Source of the DNA: Sphingobacterium composti
GTDB lineage: Bacteria > Bacteroidota > Bacteroidia > Sphingobacteriales > Sphingobacteriaceae
Direction: 5' to 3'
DNA length: 64,000 nucleotides
Assembly: GCF_009829075.1 (NCBI RefSeq)
Contig: NZ_WUQZ01000011.1
Location: 34,314-98,313, forward strand
Every line of letters begins with the position of its first letter. Position 1 is the stretch's first letter. Shown piece after piece: positions 16,801 through 24,645 of the stretch. Under the pieces are notes generated by a model that saw only the letters and a program-made list of their open reading frames with translations, was not told the DNA's origin and did not search any database. The position numbers were made by a program, and so were the translations under genes.

Positions 16801-17827
16801 AATTCAAAATCTTAATATCAACTCCTGTTCCTATTGGAATAGGAGTTTCTGTTTTAACAATAGCATGCAAAGCTATTTCTTTATTACCAACTACATATTC
16901 ACTATAAAAACCGCGAAACTTAATATCAAGAATACTAAAATTTGAGTTTTGATTTGCGATTACATCTATCCATTCTTGATGAATGGCAATAGTATTGTTT
17001 TGATGAATATTTAATTTACTAGCTTGGGGTGGAGTTAGAATGTTGCTTTTTGCTAATAAAATCGCTGTATAAGGATGTTTAGGTTTGTAATACAGATTTT
17101 TTGGATTCCCGGCATCAACAATTTTTCCATTTCGCATTACTATCAAAGTATCCGCCATAGCTAAAACTTCTGCTGGATCGTGAGAAATTAACACTACTGT
17201 CAATCCAGTTTCTACTACGATCTGCTTTATATCTTGTTGCAAGCCATCACGAAAAGCAGCATCTACCTGATTGAAGGGTTCGTCCATCAACAATACCTCA
17301 GGATCATTGATTAAAGCACGCGCTATAGCCACACGTTGACGCTCACCTCCGCTCAAATCGGCTACCCGCTGCTGAGTAAGATGGTCAATTTTTAACTTCT
17401 TTAAAGTTTTTTCAGTGCGTTCCTTTTTATATTCTATATTGGTGTTAGGCAATTGAGAAGCTATATTATCCCATACTTTAGCGTACAAATTGAGGTCATC
17501 AAAGCCTTGCGAAACCATTTTCATGGCATCATGTCCTGGAATGAGTTTGTCCTTGCGTGTTGGGACTAACCAACCTTTATAGCGCACTTCACCATCATTA
17601 GGTTCTAACAAACCATAAATAAGCTTCAATAATGTGCTTTTACCACTTCCTGATTCGCCGATTATGGCTGTTATTTTTTTTTCTTCTATATCAAAAGAGA
17701 TATTGTCTACCGCAATAACTTCTTTTTTACCTGTAAAAATAGAAGTTAAATTTTCGCCGTGAATAGCAGCAACGTCCAATTTTTGAGTGTCTGTAGGAAT
17801 ATATTTGCAAGATGAAGTAGTAGCCAT
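16772..17827 (-). CDS. ABC transporter ATP-binding protein, orphan
   Basis: This 351-residue ATPase powers an importer or acts in a cytoplasmic ABC complex. Walker A is GESGSGKST (about 57-65), the signature is LSGGERQRVAIARAL, Walker B is VLLMDEP with a following Q-loop-type order, and the switch His is in VVLISHDPAEV. A C-terminal part of about 90 residues resembles the TOBE-type regulatory domain of PotA/MalK-like ATPases. No permease or binding protein is adjacent on either side. The start at 17827 lies just after a terminator hairpin, so its promoter is not obvious. Family is certain; substrate and partners are unknown. Confidence 0.88.
   Translation of the reverse strand: MATTSSCKYIPTDTQKLDVAAIHGENLTSIFTGKKEVIAVDNISFDIEEKKITAIIGESGSGKSTLLKLIYGLLEPNDGEVRYKGWLVPTRKDKLIPGHDAMKMVSQGFDDLNLYAKVWDNIASQLPNTNIEYKKERTEKTLKKLKIDHLTQQRVADLSGGERQRVAIARALINDPEVLLMDEPFNQVDAAFRDGLQQDIKQIVVETGLTVVLISHDPAEVLAMADTLIVMRNGKIVDAGNPKNLYYKPKHPYTAILLAKSNILTPPQASKLNIHQNNTIAIHQEWIDVIANQNSNFSILDIKFRGFYSEYVVGNKEIALHAIVKTETPIPIGTGVDIKILNFISFEAQLL
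16820..16847 (+). terminator. Terminator of the ald-esterase-tlpA operon inside the ABC coding sequence
   Basis: A 12-base stem (16820-16831 with 16836-16847, one G-U pair, loop TATT) is followed on the plus strand by TCTGTTTT, 20 bases after the tlpA stop. It lies wholly within the 3' coding region of the convergent ABC gene, so the same bases serve both purposes. Confidence 0.55.
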
Positions 17828-17836
17828 ATAATAAAA

Positions 17837-17859
17837 ATGCCGAAATTTTCTTTCGGCAT
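17837..17859 (-). terminator. Terminator of the sigma/anti-sigma/OMP operon
   Basis: ATGCCGAAA (17837-17845) pairs with TTTCGGCAT (17851-17859). On the minus strand TTTTTATT follows. It lies after the OMP stop (17891) and directly before the ABC start (17827). Confidence 0.65.
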
Positions 17860-17890
17860 AAAAATAGGGTTTAAAAATGAATTATTTGGA

Positions 17891-18718
17891 TTAAAATCCT
17901 AATGTAAGACCAAAAGCTAAGTTGTTAAGGTTTTTCTGCGCTGGACTCTTCTCGAAGAAATCATTCACATAATATTTAGCAAATATTCCAAAATCATCGT
18001 AGCCAAATCTAATGAATGGACCATATTGAAATGAGGCTAAACTGTAATTGTCTTTAAATTTTTGCTTGCCATTTTCTTTACTTTTCAAACGCTGTGTACC
18101 TTTTAATAAAACCCCCGTCATAGCACCGAAAGCTACTTTGACACGTTCTCCCTTTCTGTTTTTATCACTTCTCCATTCGAATGTCAACGGCATACGCAGG
18201 TAAGTAGTTGTAAAAACATTCTTCTTATATTCTATATCCCCATCTTCGTAAGAAATTGGCGAAGTATTCTCATTTAGCAAAATGTTATTTTCTAAACGGA
18301 GGTAGTTCCATTCGAAGCCAGCTGAAATGTATGTTTTGAAATTATCACTCGCACGGACACCAAATTGAGCCACATCGAATCCGAAGTTTGAAGCTTTTTT
18401 GTACTTCAAAAATTGATTCTCATCCGAAAGTGAAAAAGCACCATCATCCATTATTCTTGAAAATCCCCAATCTATACGTGAAAATGTAATTCCTCCAAAT
18501 GCACGGGGGTATTTAGAATCTTCTTTGTCTTTTGAACCTATTGACAAATCAATTTCTGTTTTCTTTTTCACTACAGTAGAATCTGTAATTTTGGTAGTAA
18601 TTATTGTAGAATCATTCAGTTTTGTGGTCGTGGTGGTTGTCTTTACCTGTGCATTTGAATTATTAAGTATTAAAATGGATAAACCTACTGCACTTACTAT
18701 TTTGTAAAAAGTTTTCAT
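17891..18718 (-). CDS. Putative outer-membrane beta-barrel protein
   Basis: This 275-residue protein has a signal peptide (about 1-23, ending SNAQ), then a Thr-rich stretch (about 24-60, many T/K/D), then alternating strand-like segments ending in NNLAFGLTLGF, a C-terminal aromatic residue typical of outer-membrane barrels. I do not recognise a named family. It is the last gene of a sigma / membrane anti-sigma / OMP unit (22 bases after the anti-sigma gene), so the barrel may be a target or sensor of that circuit. Function unknown. Confidence 0.75.
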   Translation of the reverse strand: MKTFYKIVSAVGLSILILNNSNAQVKTTTTTTKLNDSTIITTKITDSTVVKKKTEIDLSIGSKDKEDSKYPRAFGGITFSRIDWGFSRIMDDGAFSLSDENQFLKYKKASNFGFDVAQFGVRASDNFKTYISAGFEWNYLRLENNILLNENTSPISYEDGDIEYKKNVFTTTYLRMPLTFEWRSDKNRKGERVKVAFGAMTGVLLKGTQRLKSKENGKQKFKDNYSLASFQYGPFIRFGYDDFGIFAKYYVNDFFEKSPAQKNLNNLAFGLTLGF

Positions 18719-18740
18719 ATCTATTTAAATTTAATTATTG

Positions 18741-19490
18741 TTATTTTCTTGCTAATGAATTGAATATGTTTAATGAAATAGATCCTTCTTCGTCGTTTTT
18801 GAATTCTATTTCTTTATTATCTTGAATATCAATGCTTTTTGTGATAATGTTTTTTGTAATGCCATTCAGTACGCGAGTTACTATTGACGATTTTATTTCT
18901 TCTTGGGGGACACTATATGCATAGTTGCTTCTTATATTATCTAATGGCTCTATTGTTATAACTTCATCTTTGTGCGGTTTTGAAATTTCAACATTTGCAT
19001 CCACATAAGCTAGCCTATCTTCAATGTCCACGACCTCATTTATTGGATTAATTTCGTCAGGATAATTCATGTTATATTCCGATCTGCCAGTGGTTGCTTC
19101 CTTTTCTTGTATTTCTTCTGTAGTAAACGCTAGCATTTCTTCGTCAATATGTTTAGATACTGTATTCATTGAAGATTCTGCTAGGATTTTATCAACAGGT
19201 GCTTGTGGGTTTGAATTCGGTACCGCTTTTTGTTCAATAGAGCTCAAAACTTTTTCGATTTTTTCTTTTCCTGAAGGAATCGGTTTTTTGTAAAATGTTA
19301 ATCCGATACCAAAGCACAATAAAAACATTGCGGCAATTGAAAGTTGTGTTCTGTATTTAAGGTAGAAAGGAATTACCTTTTTATCTTGCTTAAGTTCTTT
19401 TTCAATACCTTCCCAAACACGGTTACTTGGTGTCTCTTCCGCTTGCTCAAAAGCTTCGCGAAATAATTTGTCTAAATCTTTTGACTCCAT
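18741..19490 (-). CDS. Putative membrane anti-sigma factor
   Basis: This 249-residue single-pass protein has a soluble N-terminus (1-45) rich in charged residues with TPSNRVWEGIEKEL, common in Bacteroidota anti-sigma proteins. A membrane segment follows at about 48-66 (LSIAAMFLLCFGIGLTFY), then a long acidic, low-complexity periplasmic part. It starts 1 base after the ECF sigma stop, which strongly suggests they act together. No zinc-binding HxxxCxxC motif is seen, so it is not a ZAS-type anti-sigma. The role is inferred from layout and coupling. Confidence 0.75.
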   Translation of the reverse strand: MESKDLDKLFREAFEQAEETPSNRVWEGIEKELKQDKKVIPFYLKYRTQLSIAAMFLLCFGIGLTFYKKPIPSGKEKIEKVLSSIEQKAVPNSNPQAPVDKILAESSMNTVSKHIDEEMLAFTTEEIQEKEATTGRSEYNMNYPDEINPINEVVDIEDRLAYVDANVEISKPHKDEVITIEPLDNIRSNYAYSVPQEEIKSSIVTRVLNGITKNIITKSIDIQDNKEIEFKNDEEGSISLNIFNSLARK

Positions 19491-19491
19491 C

Positions 19492-20031
19492 TTATATAGT
19501 GTTTTCTTTAATTAATCTTTGTTGTAATACCTGTCTTGCTCTTGATAGCTGAGATTTCGAATTCCCTTCTGATATATGCAACATTTCTGCTATTTCTTTG
19601 TGGCTATAACCTTCAATAGCATACAAGTTAAAGACAGTTCTGTATCCAAGAGGCAATTCTTTAATCAATTTCAATAAGTCTTTGTACGAAGTGTTGTCAC
19701 TTGGAAAATAGCTGTGAAACGTATTCTCATGGTGCTCTTTAATACTGTCTGTAATTTTATCTTTGCTTTGACGATAGCATTCAATAGCTGTATTGACCAT
19801 GATGCGTTTTATCCAACCTTCCAAAGAACCTTTGCCATCGAATAAATGGTGCTTCGAAAAAACTTTTATGAAACCATTTTGAAGAATGTCTTCAGCTTCA
19901 AGTGTTGTCTGCGCATAACGCAAACAAACTACGTACATCTTTTTGGAGAAATAATTATAGAGTTGCGCTTGAGCCTTCTTGTCGTGCGTACAGCAACCTT
20001 GCCATATTCTATCTAAGTTAAAATTCTCCAA
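19492..20031 (-). CDS. ECF-type RNA polymerase sigma-70 factor
   Basis: This 179-residue ECF sigma factor has region 2 at about 20-90 (AEDILQNGFIKVF is the region 2.2 stretch, LEGWIKRIMVNTAI region 2.4-like) and region 4 at about 120-170 (LPLGYRTVFNLYAIEGYSHKEIAEML ... KSQLSRARQVLQQRL). It starts at TTG (20031); the frame has no ATG before region 2 and a stop 3 codons upstream. The start codon sits inside one arm of a 10-base inverted repeat. It heads an operon with the anti-sigma and OMP genes. It is near porX, whose partner in Porphyromonas is the ECF factor SigP; whether this is a SigP counterpart is only a suggestion. Confidence 0.9.
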   Translation of the reverse strand: MENFNLDRIWQGCCTHDKKAQAQLYNYFSKKMYVVCLRYAQTTLEAEDILQNGFIKVFSKHHLFDGKGSLEGWIKRIMVNTAIECYRQSKDKITDSIKEHHENTFHSYFPSDNTSYKDLLKLIKELPLGYRTVFNLYAIEGYSHKEIAEMLHISEGNSKSQLSRARQVLQQRLIKENTI

Positions 20032-20071
20032 TTGATGTTAGTTTAATAGGAAGACGCAAGGAATTGGAGAA
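20024..20071. repeat. Inverted repeat over the ECF sigma start codon
   Basis: TTCTCCAATT (20024-20033) is the exact complement of AATTGGAGAA (20062-20071). The left arm covers the TTG start of the sigma gene and the right arm lies in its leader. It could form a hairpin that hides the start, or be an operator. Confidence 0.45.
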
Positions 20072-20094
20072 AGGTTGCATGTGGTTAGAAAAAA

Positions 20095-20511
20095 TTATAT
20101 TTTTTCTATAGTAATTAATCGGTTTTGATTTTCTAGTACCTCTATAGCTACTTTTATATAATTAAGTGGCAATAGGTTAGGGATTTTTTCAGACCATTCT
20201 ACAAAACAGTAATCTCCTGAATAAAAATATTCTTCATAGCCCATATCCAAAGCTTCCATTTCATTTTTTAATCTATAAAAATCAAAATGATAAATACTGC
20301 CTTGCGGAATGCTATATTCATTTACTATTGAAAATGTAGGGCTAGAAGTATGTTCGGTTACGCCAAGCTCAATGCAAAGTGCATTAATAAAAGTAGTTTT
20401 ACCTGCACCCATATTTCCATAAAACAAGAAAATTCGTTCCTCAGGATATGTGCTTATAACTTGATGCGCAGCTTCTTTTAATTCACTTAAATCTTTTACC
20501 TCTATTTTCAT
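20095..20511 (-). CDS. tsaE: tRNA threonylcarbamoyladenosine biosynthesis ATPase TsaE
   Basis: This 138-residue cytoplasmic ATPase is needed with TsaB/TsaC/TsaD to make t6A at position 37 of ANN-decoding tRNAs. Walker A is GNMGAGKTTF (about 32-41). The family blocks TSSPTFSIVNEY and YHFDFYRL are present, and FVEWSEKIPNLLP matches the conserved W-x-E segment. Length is normal. It lies 12 bases after porX on the same strand, a pairing common in Bacteroidota, but also carries its own -7 box between the two genes. Confidence 0.95.
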   Translation of the reverse strand: MKIEVKDLSELKEAAHQVISTYPEERIFLFYGNMGAGKTTFINALCIELGVTEHTSSPTFSIVNEYSIPQGSIYHFDFYRLKNEMEALDMGYEEYFYSGDYCFVEWSEKIPNLLPLNYIKVAIEVLENQNRLITIEKI

Positions 20512-20515
20512 GGTG

Positions 20516-20523
20516 CAAAATTA
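20516..20523 (-). promoter_or_regulatory. Promoter -7 box of tsaE, nearly leaderless
   Basis: The minus strand reads TAATTTTG directly after the porX stop and ends 4 bases before the tsaE ATG (20511). If used, the transcript would begin at or next to the start codon. Confidence 0.45.
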
Positions 20524-22077
20524 TCATTTTGGAATGTAAGTGGCATAAGGAATAATCATTTCTTCGAGAGAAATGCCTCCGTGTTGGAATGTGCCAAGAA
20601 AATAATTAACAAATTGATTGTAGTTATTAGGATAAACAAAGTATACATCGTCTTTGGCAAAAACGTAAATCGAACTCATATGTAAAAGAGGGAGCTGAGC
20701 ATCTAATGGATTTTTTACTGTAAAAACGTCTTTACCTATGAAATTTAAGTTTTTGCCTTGCTTGTAGCGAAGATTCGTATTTGTATTTTTATATCCAACG
20801 ATTTTACTTGGTTTTTTCACACGAATGGTTCCGTGATCTGTGGTGATTACTATGCGAACATTTCTCTGTGAGAGCCACTTGAGTGCATCAAGCAACGGTG
20901 AATGTTCAAACCAGGAAAGTGTAAGCGATCTATAAGCCGCTTCATCATTCGCTAGCTCTCTAATCATTGCCATATCCGTACGTGCATGAGACAACATATC
21001 AACAAAATTGTATACGAGCACGTTGAGGTTGTTGTTCATTAAATTGCTCAAATTCTCAACAACATCACGACCTTGATCCAATGTCAAAACCTTGGTATAG
21101 CTGTGCTTGATTTCTTTGCGATACAATCTTTTTATTTGATCAGCTAGGAATTTGTCTTCATTCAAATTTTTGCCGCCTTCATCTTCATCATTTTGCCATA
21201 AATCTGGAAATCTTTTTGACATTTCTAATGGAGTGAGACCACTAAAAATCGAATTACGGGCATATTGCGTTGCGGTAGGTAAGATACTATAGTAATTATC
21301 TTCTTCTTCTAAGCGATAATAATCAGTTATGACGTCATTAATCTGCTTCCATTGGTCGTAACGTAAATTGTCAATAAGGAAAAAAAATGTTGGTCTTTCA
21401 TCTGATAATGATGGTAATACTTTCTTTCGGAATAGCTGGTGCGAAAGAATAGGTCCATTTTCCGGATTTTTCATCCAGCTTAAGTAATTCTTTTCAATGT
21501 ATTTGAAGAAAATGTTGTTGGCTTCCGACTTCTGTGTACGCAAAATTTCATGCATACTTTCGTCCTCTAATTTTTCTAAGGAGAGTTCCCAATAAATTAG
21601 TTTTTTATAAGCTTCTACCCAACCTCTAAAATCTAATCCATCATTGATTAGTAAACCTAGATTTTGAAATTCTTGCTGGTAAGCCATCGATGTTTTTTCA
21701 TTAACGATACGCTTATTCTCGGTGAATTTTTTTATGGTGAGTAGTATTTGTCGAGGGTTAACAGGTTTTATCAGATAATCATCGATTTTGGCACCAATAG
21801 CTTCTTCCATTAGATGCTCTTCTTCATTTTTGGTGACCAATACGTTTGGAATGGTAGGATTGATTGATTTTAAAATACTAAGTGTTTCTAAACCTGTAAG
21901 CCCAGGCATATTTTCATCTAAGAAAACTAAATCAAAAGGTTCGTTGCGAAAAGCTTCGACAGCATCGGTTCCATTATTGACAGTTTTAACTTTATATCCT
22001 TTATCTTCTAGAAGTAAGATATGTGGTTTAAGGAATTCAATTTCATCATCCGCCCACAATATATGTGTTTTTGCCAT
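20524..22077 (-). CDS. porX: PorX, response regulator with PglZ phosphodiesterase domain
   Basis: This 517-residue two-domain regulator controls type IX secretion genes in Bacteroidota. The receiver domain (1-125) has the acidic pair D10/D11, the phospho-acceptor Asp54 in DLVFLDENMPG and Lys in YLIKPVNP. A helical linker (about 140-200) leads to the PglZ alkaline-phosphatase-like domain (about 215-515). That domain has FFLIDNLRYDQW and TTDHGTI as metal ligands, and SILPTATQYARNSIF with the Thr nucleophile. No PorY kinase is adjacent. The neighbourhood tsaE-porX-HD hydrolase-lpx is a conserved core arrangement. The function is by orthology; no type IX structural genes are in the window. Confidence 0.93.
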   Translation of the reverse strand: MAKTHILWADDEIEFLKPHILLLEDKGYKVKTVNNGTDAVEAFRNEPFDLVFLDENMPGLTGLETLSILKSINPTIPNVLVTKNEEEHLMEEAIGAKIDDYLIKPVNPRQILLTIKKFTENKRIVNEKTSMAYQQEFQNLGLLINDGLDFRGWVEAYKKLIYWELSLEKLEDESMHEILRTQKSEANNIFFKYIEKNYLSWMKNPENGPILSHQLFRKKVLPSLSDERPTFFFLIDNLRYDQWKQINDVITDYYRLEEEDNYYSILPTATQYARNSIFSGLTPLEMSKRFPDLWQNDEDEGGKNLNEDKFLADQIKRLYRKEIKHSYTKVLTLDQGRDVVENLSNLMNNNLNVLVYNFVDMLSHARTDMAMIRELANDEAAYRSLTLSWFEHSPLLDALKWLSQRNVRIVITTDHGTIRVKKPSKIVGYKNTNTNLRYKQGKNLNFIGKDVFTVKNPLDAQLPLLHMSSIYVFAKDDVYFVYPNNYNQFVNYFLGTFQHGGISLEEMIIPYATYIPK

Positions 22078-22221
22078 TTGAATCTACAAGTTTTATATTA
22101 TCAGAACAAAAATTCGATGAAAATGATTATTCTGAATCTAAATTATCATGTATTATAGTCAGAATAATGTCTACAATCTAAATAACTGCCTTTTTTTAAC
22201 ATTAATTAACGGTAATCTTGG

Positions 22222-22229
22222 TATCTTTG
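22222..22229 (+). promoter_or_regulatory. Promoter -7 box upstream of the HD hydrolase/lpx block
   Basis: TATCTTTG matches the -7 consensus exactly, giving a leader of about 77 bases to the TTG start at 22311. No good -33 element is visible. Confidence 0.5.
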
Positions 22230-22310
22230 CATTTATCTTAGATTAGGTGTTTTTTCGAAAGAAAACCGTAGCATAAGTAAAGATAACAAACTTCATAAGG
22301 TATAAAACTG

Positions 22311-23567
22311 TTGAATAAGAAAAAAATCATTAATGACCCTGTGTACGGTTTTGTTTCAATCCCGTCTGGTTTTATATTCGATCTCATTCAGCATCCCTAT
22401 TTTCAGAGACTGCGTTATATCAAGCAGGTGAGTATGACGCATATGGTTTATCCAGGAGCGTTGCATACAAGATTTCAGCATGTGATTGGTGCTATGCATC
22501 TAATGCAATTGGCTATTGATACATTGCGCAGTAAAGATGTTATTATTTCTGATGCTGAGGAAGAGGCAGTTTTGGTTGCTATTCTTTTACATGATATAGG
22601 TCATGGCCCTTTCAGCCATTCTTTAGAGCATACGTTAATAGAGGGAGTATCTCATGAAGTGATTTCTTCGATGTTAATGGATCGACTGAACGATGAGTTT
22701 GGTGGTAGATTATCTTTAGCAATTACGATTTTTAATGATAATTATTCTAGACATTTTTTTCATCAACTAGTATCTGGTCAATTGGATACGGACAGAATGG
22801 ATTATTTGAATAGAGATAGCTTTTTTACGGGAGTGTCTGAAGGAGTAATTTCCTTTGATCGTATCATAAAGATGCTGACTGTAGTAAATGATGAGCTGGT
22901 AGTTGAGGCGAAAGGAATTTATTCAGTTGAAAAATTTTTGATTGCACGACGTCTAATGTATTGGCAGGTTTACTTACACAAGACGGTTATTGGTGCGGAA
23001 CAAATGCTTATAAAGGCACTCAAAAGAGCCAAGGAATTGAGTAATCTAGGAGTGAAATTGTTTTCTACACCAGCTCTTCAGCATTTTTTACAAAATAGAA
23101 TAAATGCTGAAAATTTTATTGCAGACGAACAACATTTGATTTGGTTCACAAAATTAGATGATACAGATATCTTATCCGCATTGAAATGTTGGGTGGATCA
23201 TGAAGATTTTATACTCAGTACGCTTTGTCAAAAAATATTAGATAGGAATCTATTTAGGACAGAATTGCGTTCCACAGCATTTCTTCCAGAGGAAATTGCT
23301 GCGTGCAAGGAAAGGATACAGAAATTTTTTAGTGTGAGTGAAGAGGAAGTTGAATATTTTATCTATGAACAAGTGATTTATAATTCTGCGTATAATGCTG
23401 ACAAAGAGCCTATTCGTATAATTAATAATAAAGGACAATTAGTAGATATTGCTGAAGCGTCAGATTTATCCAATTTGGAGGCATTATCACGTAAGGTGGT
23501 GAAATACGCATTGACATATCCGAAAGAAATCGGATTTTTAGAAGAGCGTACGAACGTAAAATTTTAA
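22311..23567 (+). CDS. HD-domain metal-dependent phosphohydrolase
   Basis: This 418-residue cytoplasmic protein belongs to the HD superfamily close to deoxyguanosine triphosphate triphosphohydrolases and SAMHD1-like proteins. It has HTRFQHVIGAMHL (first His), LLHDIGHGPFSH (HD pair) and a later Asp in GQLDTDRMDYLNRD. The start is TTG at 22311. The next in-frame ATG is 41 codons in, after the conserved NDPVYGFVSIP opening, so TTG is the better choice. It precedes lpxD by 34 bases. The nucleotide substrate is not visible from sequence. Confidence 0.9.
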   Translation: MNKKKIINDPVYGFVSIPSGFIFDLIQHPYFQRLRYIKQVSMTHMVYPGALHTRFQHVIGAMHLMQLAIDTLRSKDVIISDAEEEAVLVAILLHDIGHGPFSHSLEHTLIEGVSHEVISSMLMDRLNDEFGGRLSLAITIFNDNYSRHFFHQLVSGQLDTDRMDYLNRDSFFTGVSEGVISFDRIIKMLTVVNDELVVEAKGIYSVEKFLIARRLMYWQVYLHKTVIGAEQMLIKALKRAKELSNLGVKLFSTPALQHFLQNRINAENFIADEQHLIWFTKLDDTDILSALKCWVDHEDFILSTLCQKILDRNLFRTELRSTAFLPEEIAACKERIQKFFSVSEEEVEYFIYEQVIYNSAYNADKEPIRIINNKGQLVDIAEASDLSNLEALSRKVVKYALTYPKEIGFLEERTNVKF

Positions 23568-23587
23568 ACTATTTTCAGAAAAAAAGA

Positions 23588-23595
23588 TACATTTG
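23588..23595 (+). promoter_or_regulatory. Promoter -7 box of lpxD, nearly leaderless
   Basis: TACATTTG matches TAnnTTTG and ends 6 bases before the lpxD ATG (23602). Confidence 0.45.
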
Positions 23596-23601
23596 TAATA
23601 C

Positions 23602-24630
23602 ATGCAATTTACAGCGGAGCAAATAGCGACATTATTAAACGGGACAGTAGAGGGAAATCCAGAAGCTTTGGTATCTCAATTAGCCAAAATTGAAGAGGGT
23701 TTTGAGGGAGCATTGTCTTTTTTGTCTAATCGCAAATATGAGCCTTTTTTATACGATACTGCATCAAGTATTGTGATTGTTAATCAGGATTTGATACTAC
23801 AAAAACCAGTTAAATCAACATTGATTCGTGTGGAAGATGCTTATACATCTTTTTCAGAATTACTAAAAATTTATCATGCATTGCGTGTAGAAAGAGCAGG
23901 TCGAGAAGATCATGCTTTTGTACATGAAACAGTACAAATTGGTGAGGGTGGGTATATAGGAGCATTCGCATACATTAGTAGAGACGTTAAAATAGGTAAT
24001 AACGTAAAGATTTATCCTAGAGTCTATATTGGAGATAATGTTACAATTGGAGATAATTCAATTTTGTTTCCAGGCGTTACTGTATATTATGATTGTATAA
24101 TTGGAGCAAATGTGACAATTCATTCTGGAGCTGTAATAGGTAGTGATGGATTTGGATTTGCACCACAGTCGGACGGCTCTTATGAAAAAATTCCGCAAAT
24201 CGGAAATGTAATTCTTGAAGATAATATAGAGATCGGTGCTAATACCGTAATTGATAGAGCAACTTTGGGATCGACGGTGATACATCAAGGTGTAAAATTG
24301 GATAATCTTATTCAGATTGCGCACAATGTAGAGATTGGTTCTAATACAGTTATTGCTGCTCAAACTGGTGTGTCAGGAAGTGCAAAGGTTGGTAAACAGG
24401 TTGTTTTAGGTGGCCAAGTAGGTGTAGTAGGGCACATTAGTATTGCAGATGGAACACAAGTTCAAGCGCAGTCTGGTATTAATCGTAGTATAACAGAGGC
24501 GTTCAAAAAATGGGGTGGGACTCCTTTTGCTCCATATACGAGTCAATTGCGTTCGCAGGTAGTATACACGAGATTACCAGAGTTGGAAAAGCGTGTGGCT
24601 GAATTAGAAAAACTTTTGAAAGACAAATAA
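23602..24630 (+). CDS. lpxD: UDP-3-O-(3-hydroxyacyl)glucosamine N-acyltransferase
   Basis: This 342-residue acyltransferase adds the N-linked acyl chain to UDP-3-O-acyl-glucosamine, the third step of lipid A synthesis. The N-terminal uridine-binding domain (1-100) is followed by a left-handed beta-helix of hexapeptide repeats (about 110-290) with the catalytic His region (HSGAVIGSDGFGFAP, DNLIQIAHNVEIG). A C-terminal helix ends LPELEKRVAELEKLL. Length is normal. It is followed 15 bases on by lpxC/fabZ and then lpxA, forming the classic Bacteroidota lipid A cluster. Confidence 0.97.
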   Translation: MQFTAEQIATLLNGTVEGNPEALVSQLAKIEEGFEGALSFLSNRKYEPFLYDTASSIVIVNQDLILQKPVKSTLIRVEDAYTSFSELLKIYHALRVERAGREDHAFVHETVQIGEGGYIGAFAYISRDVKIGNNVKIYPRVYIGDNVTIGDNSILFPGVTVYYDCIIGANVTIHSGAVIGSDGFGFAPQSDGSYEKIPQIGNVILEDNIEIGANTVIDRATLGSTVIHQGVKLDNLIQIAHNVEIGSNTVIAAQTGVSGSAKVGKQVVLGGQVGVVGHISIADGTQVQAQSGINRSITEAFKKWGGTPFAPYTSQLRSQVVYTRLPELEKRVAELEKLLKDK

Positions 24631-24645
24631 ACTATTTACCATAAT

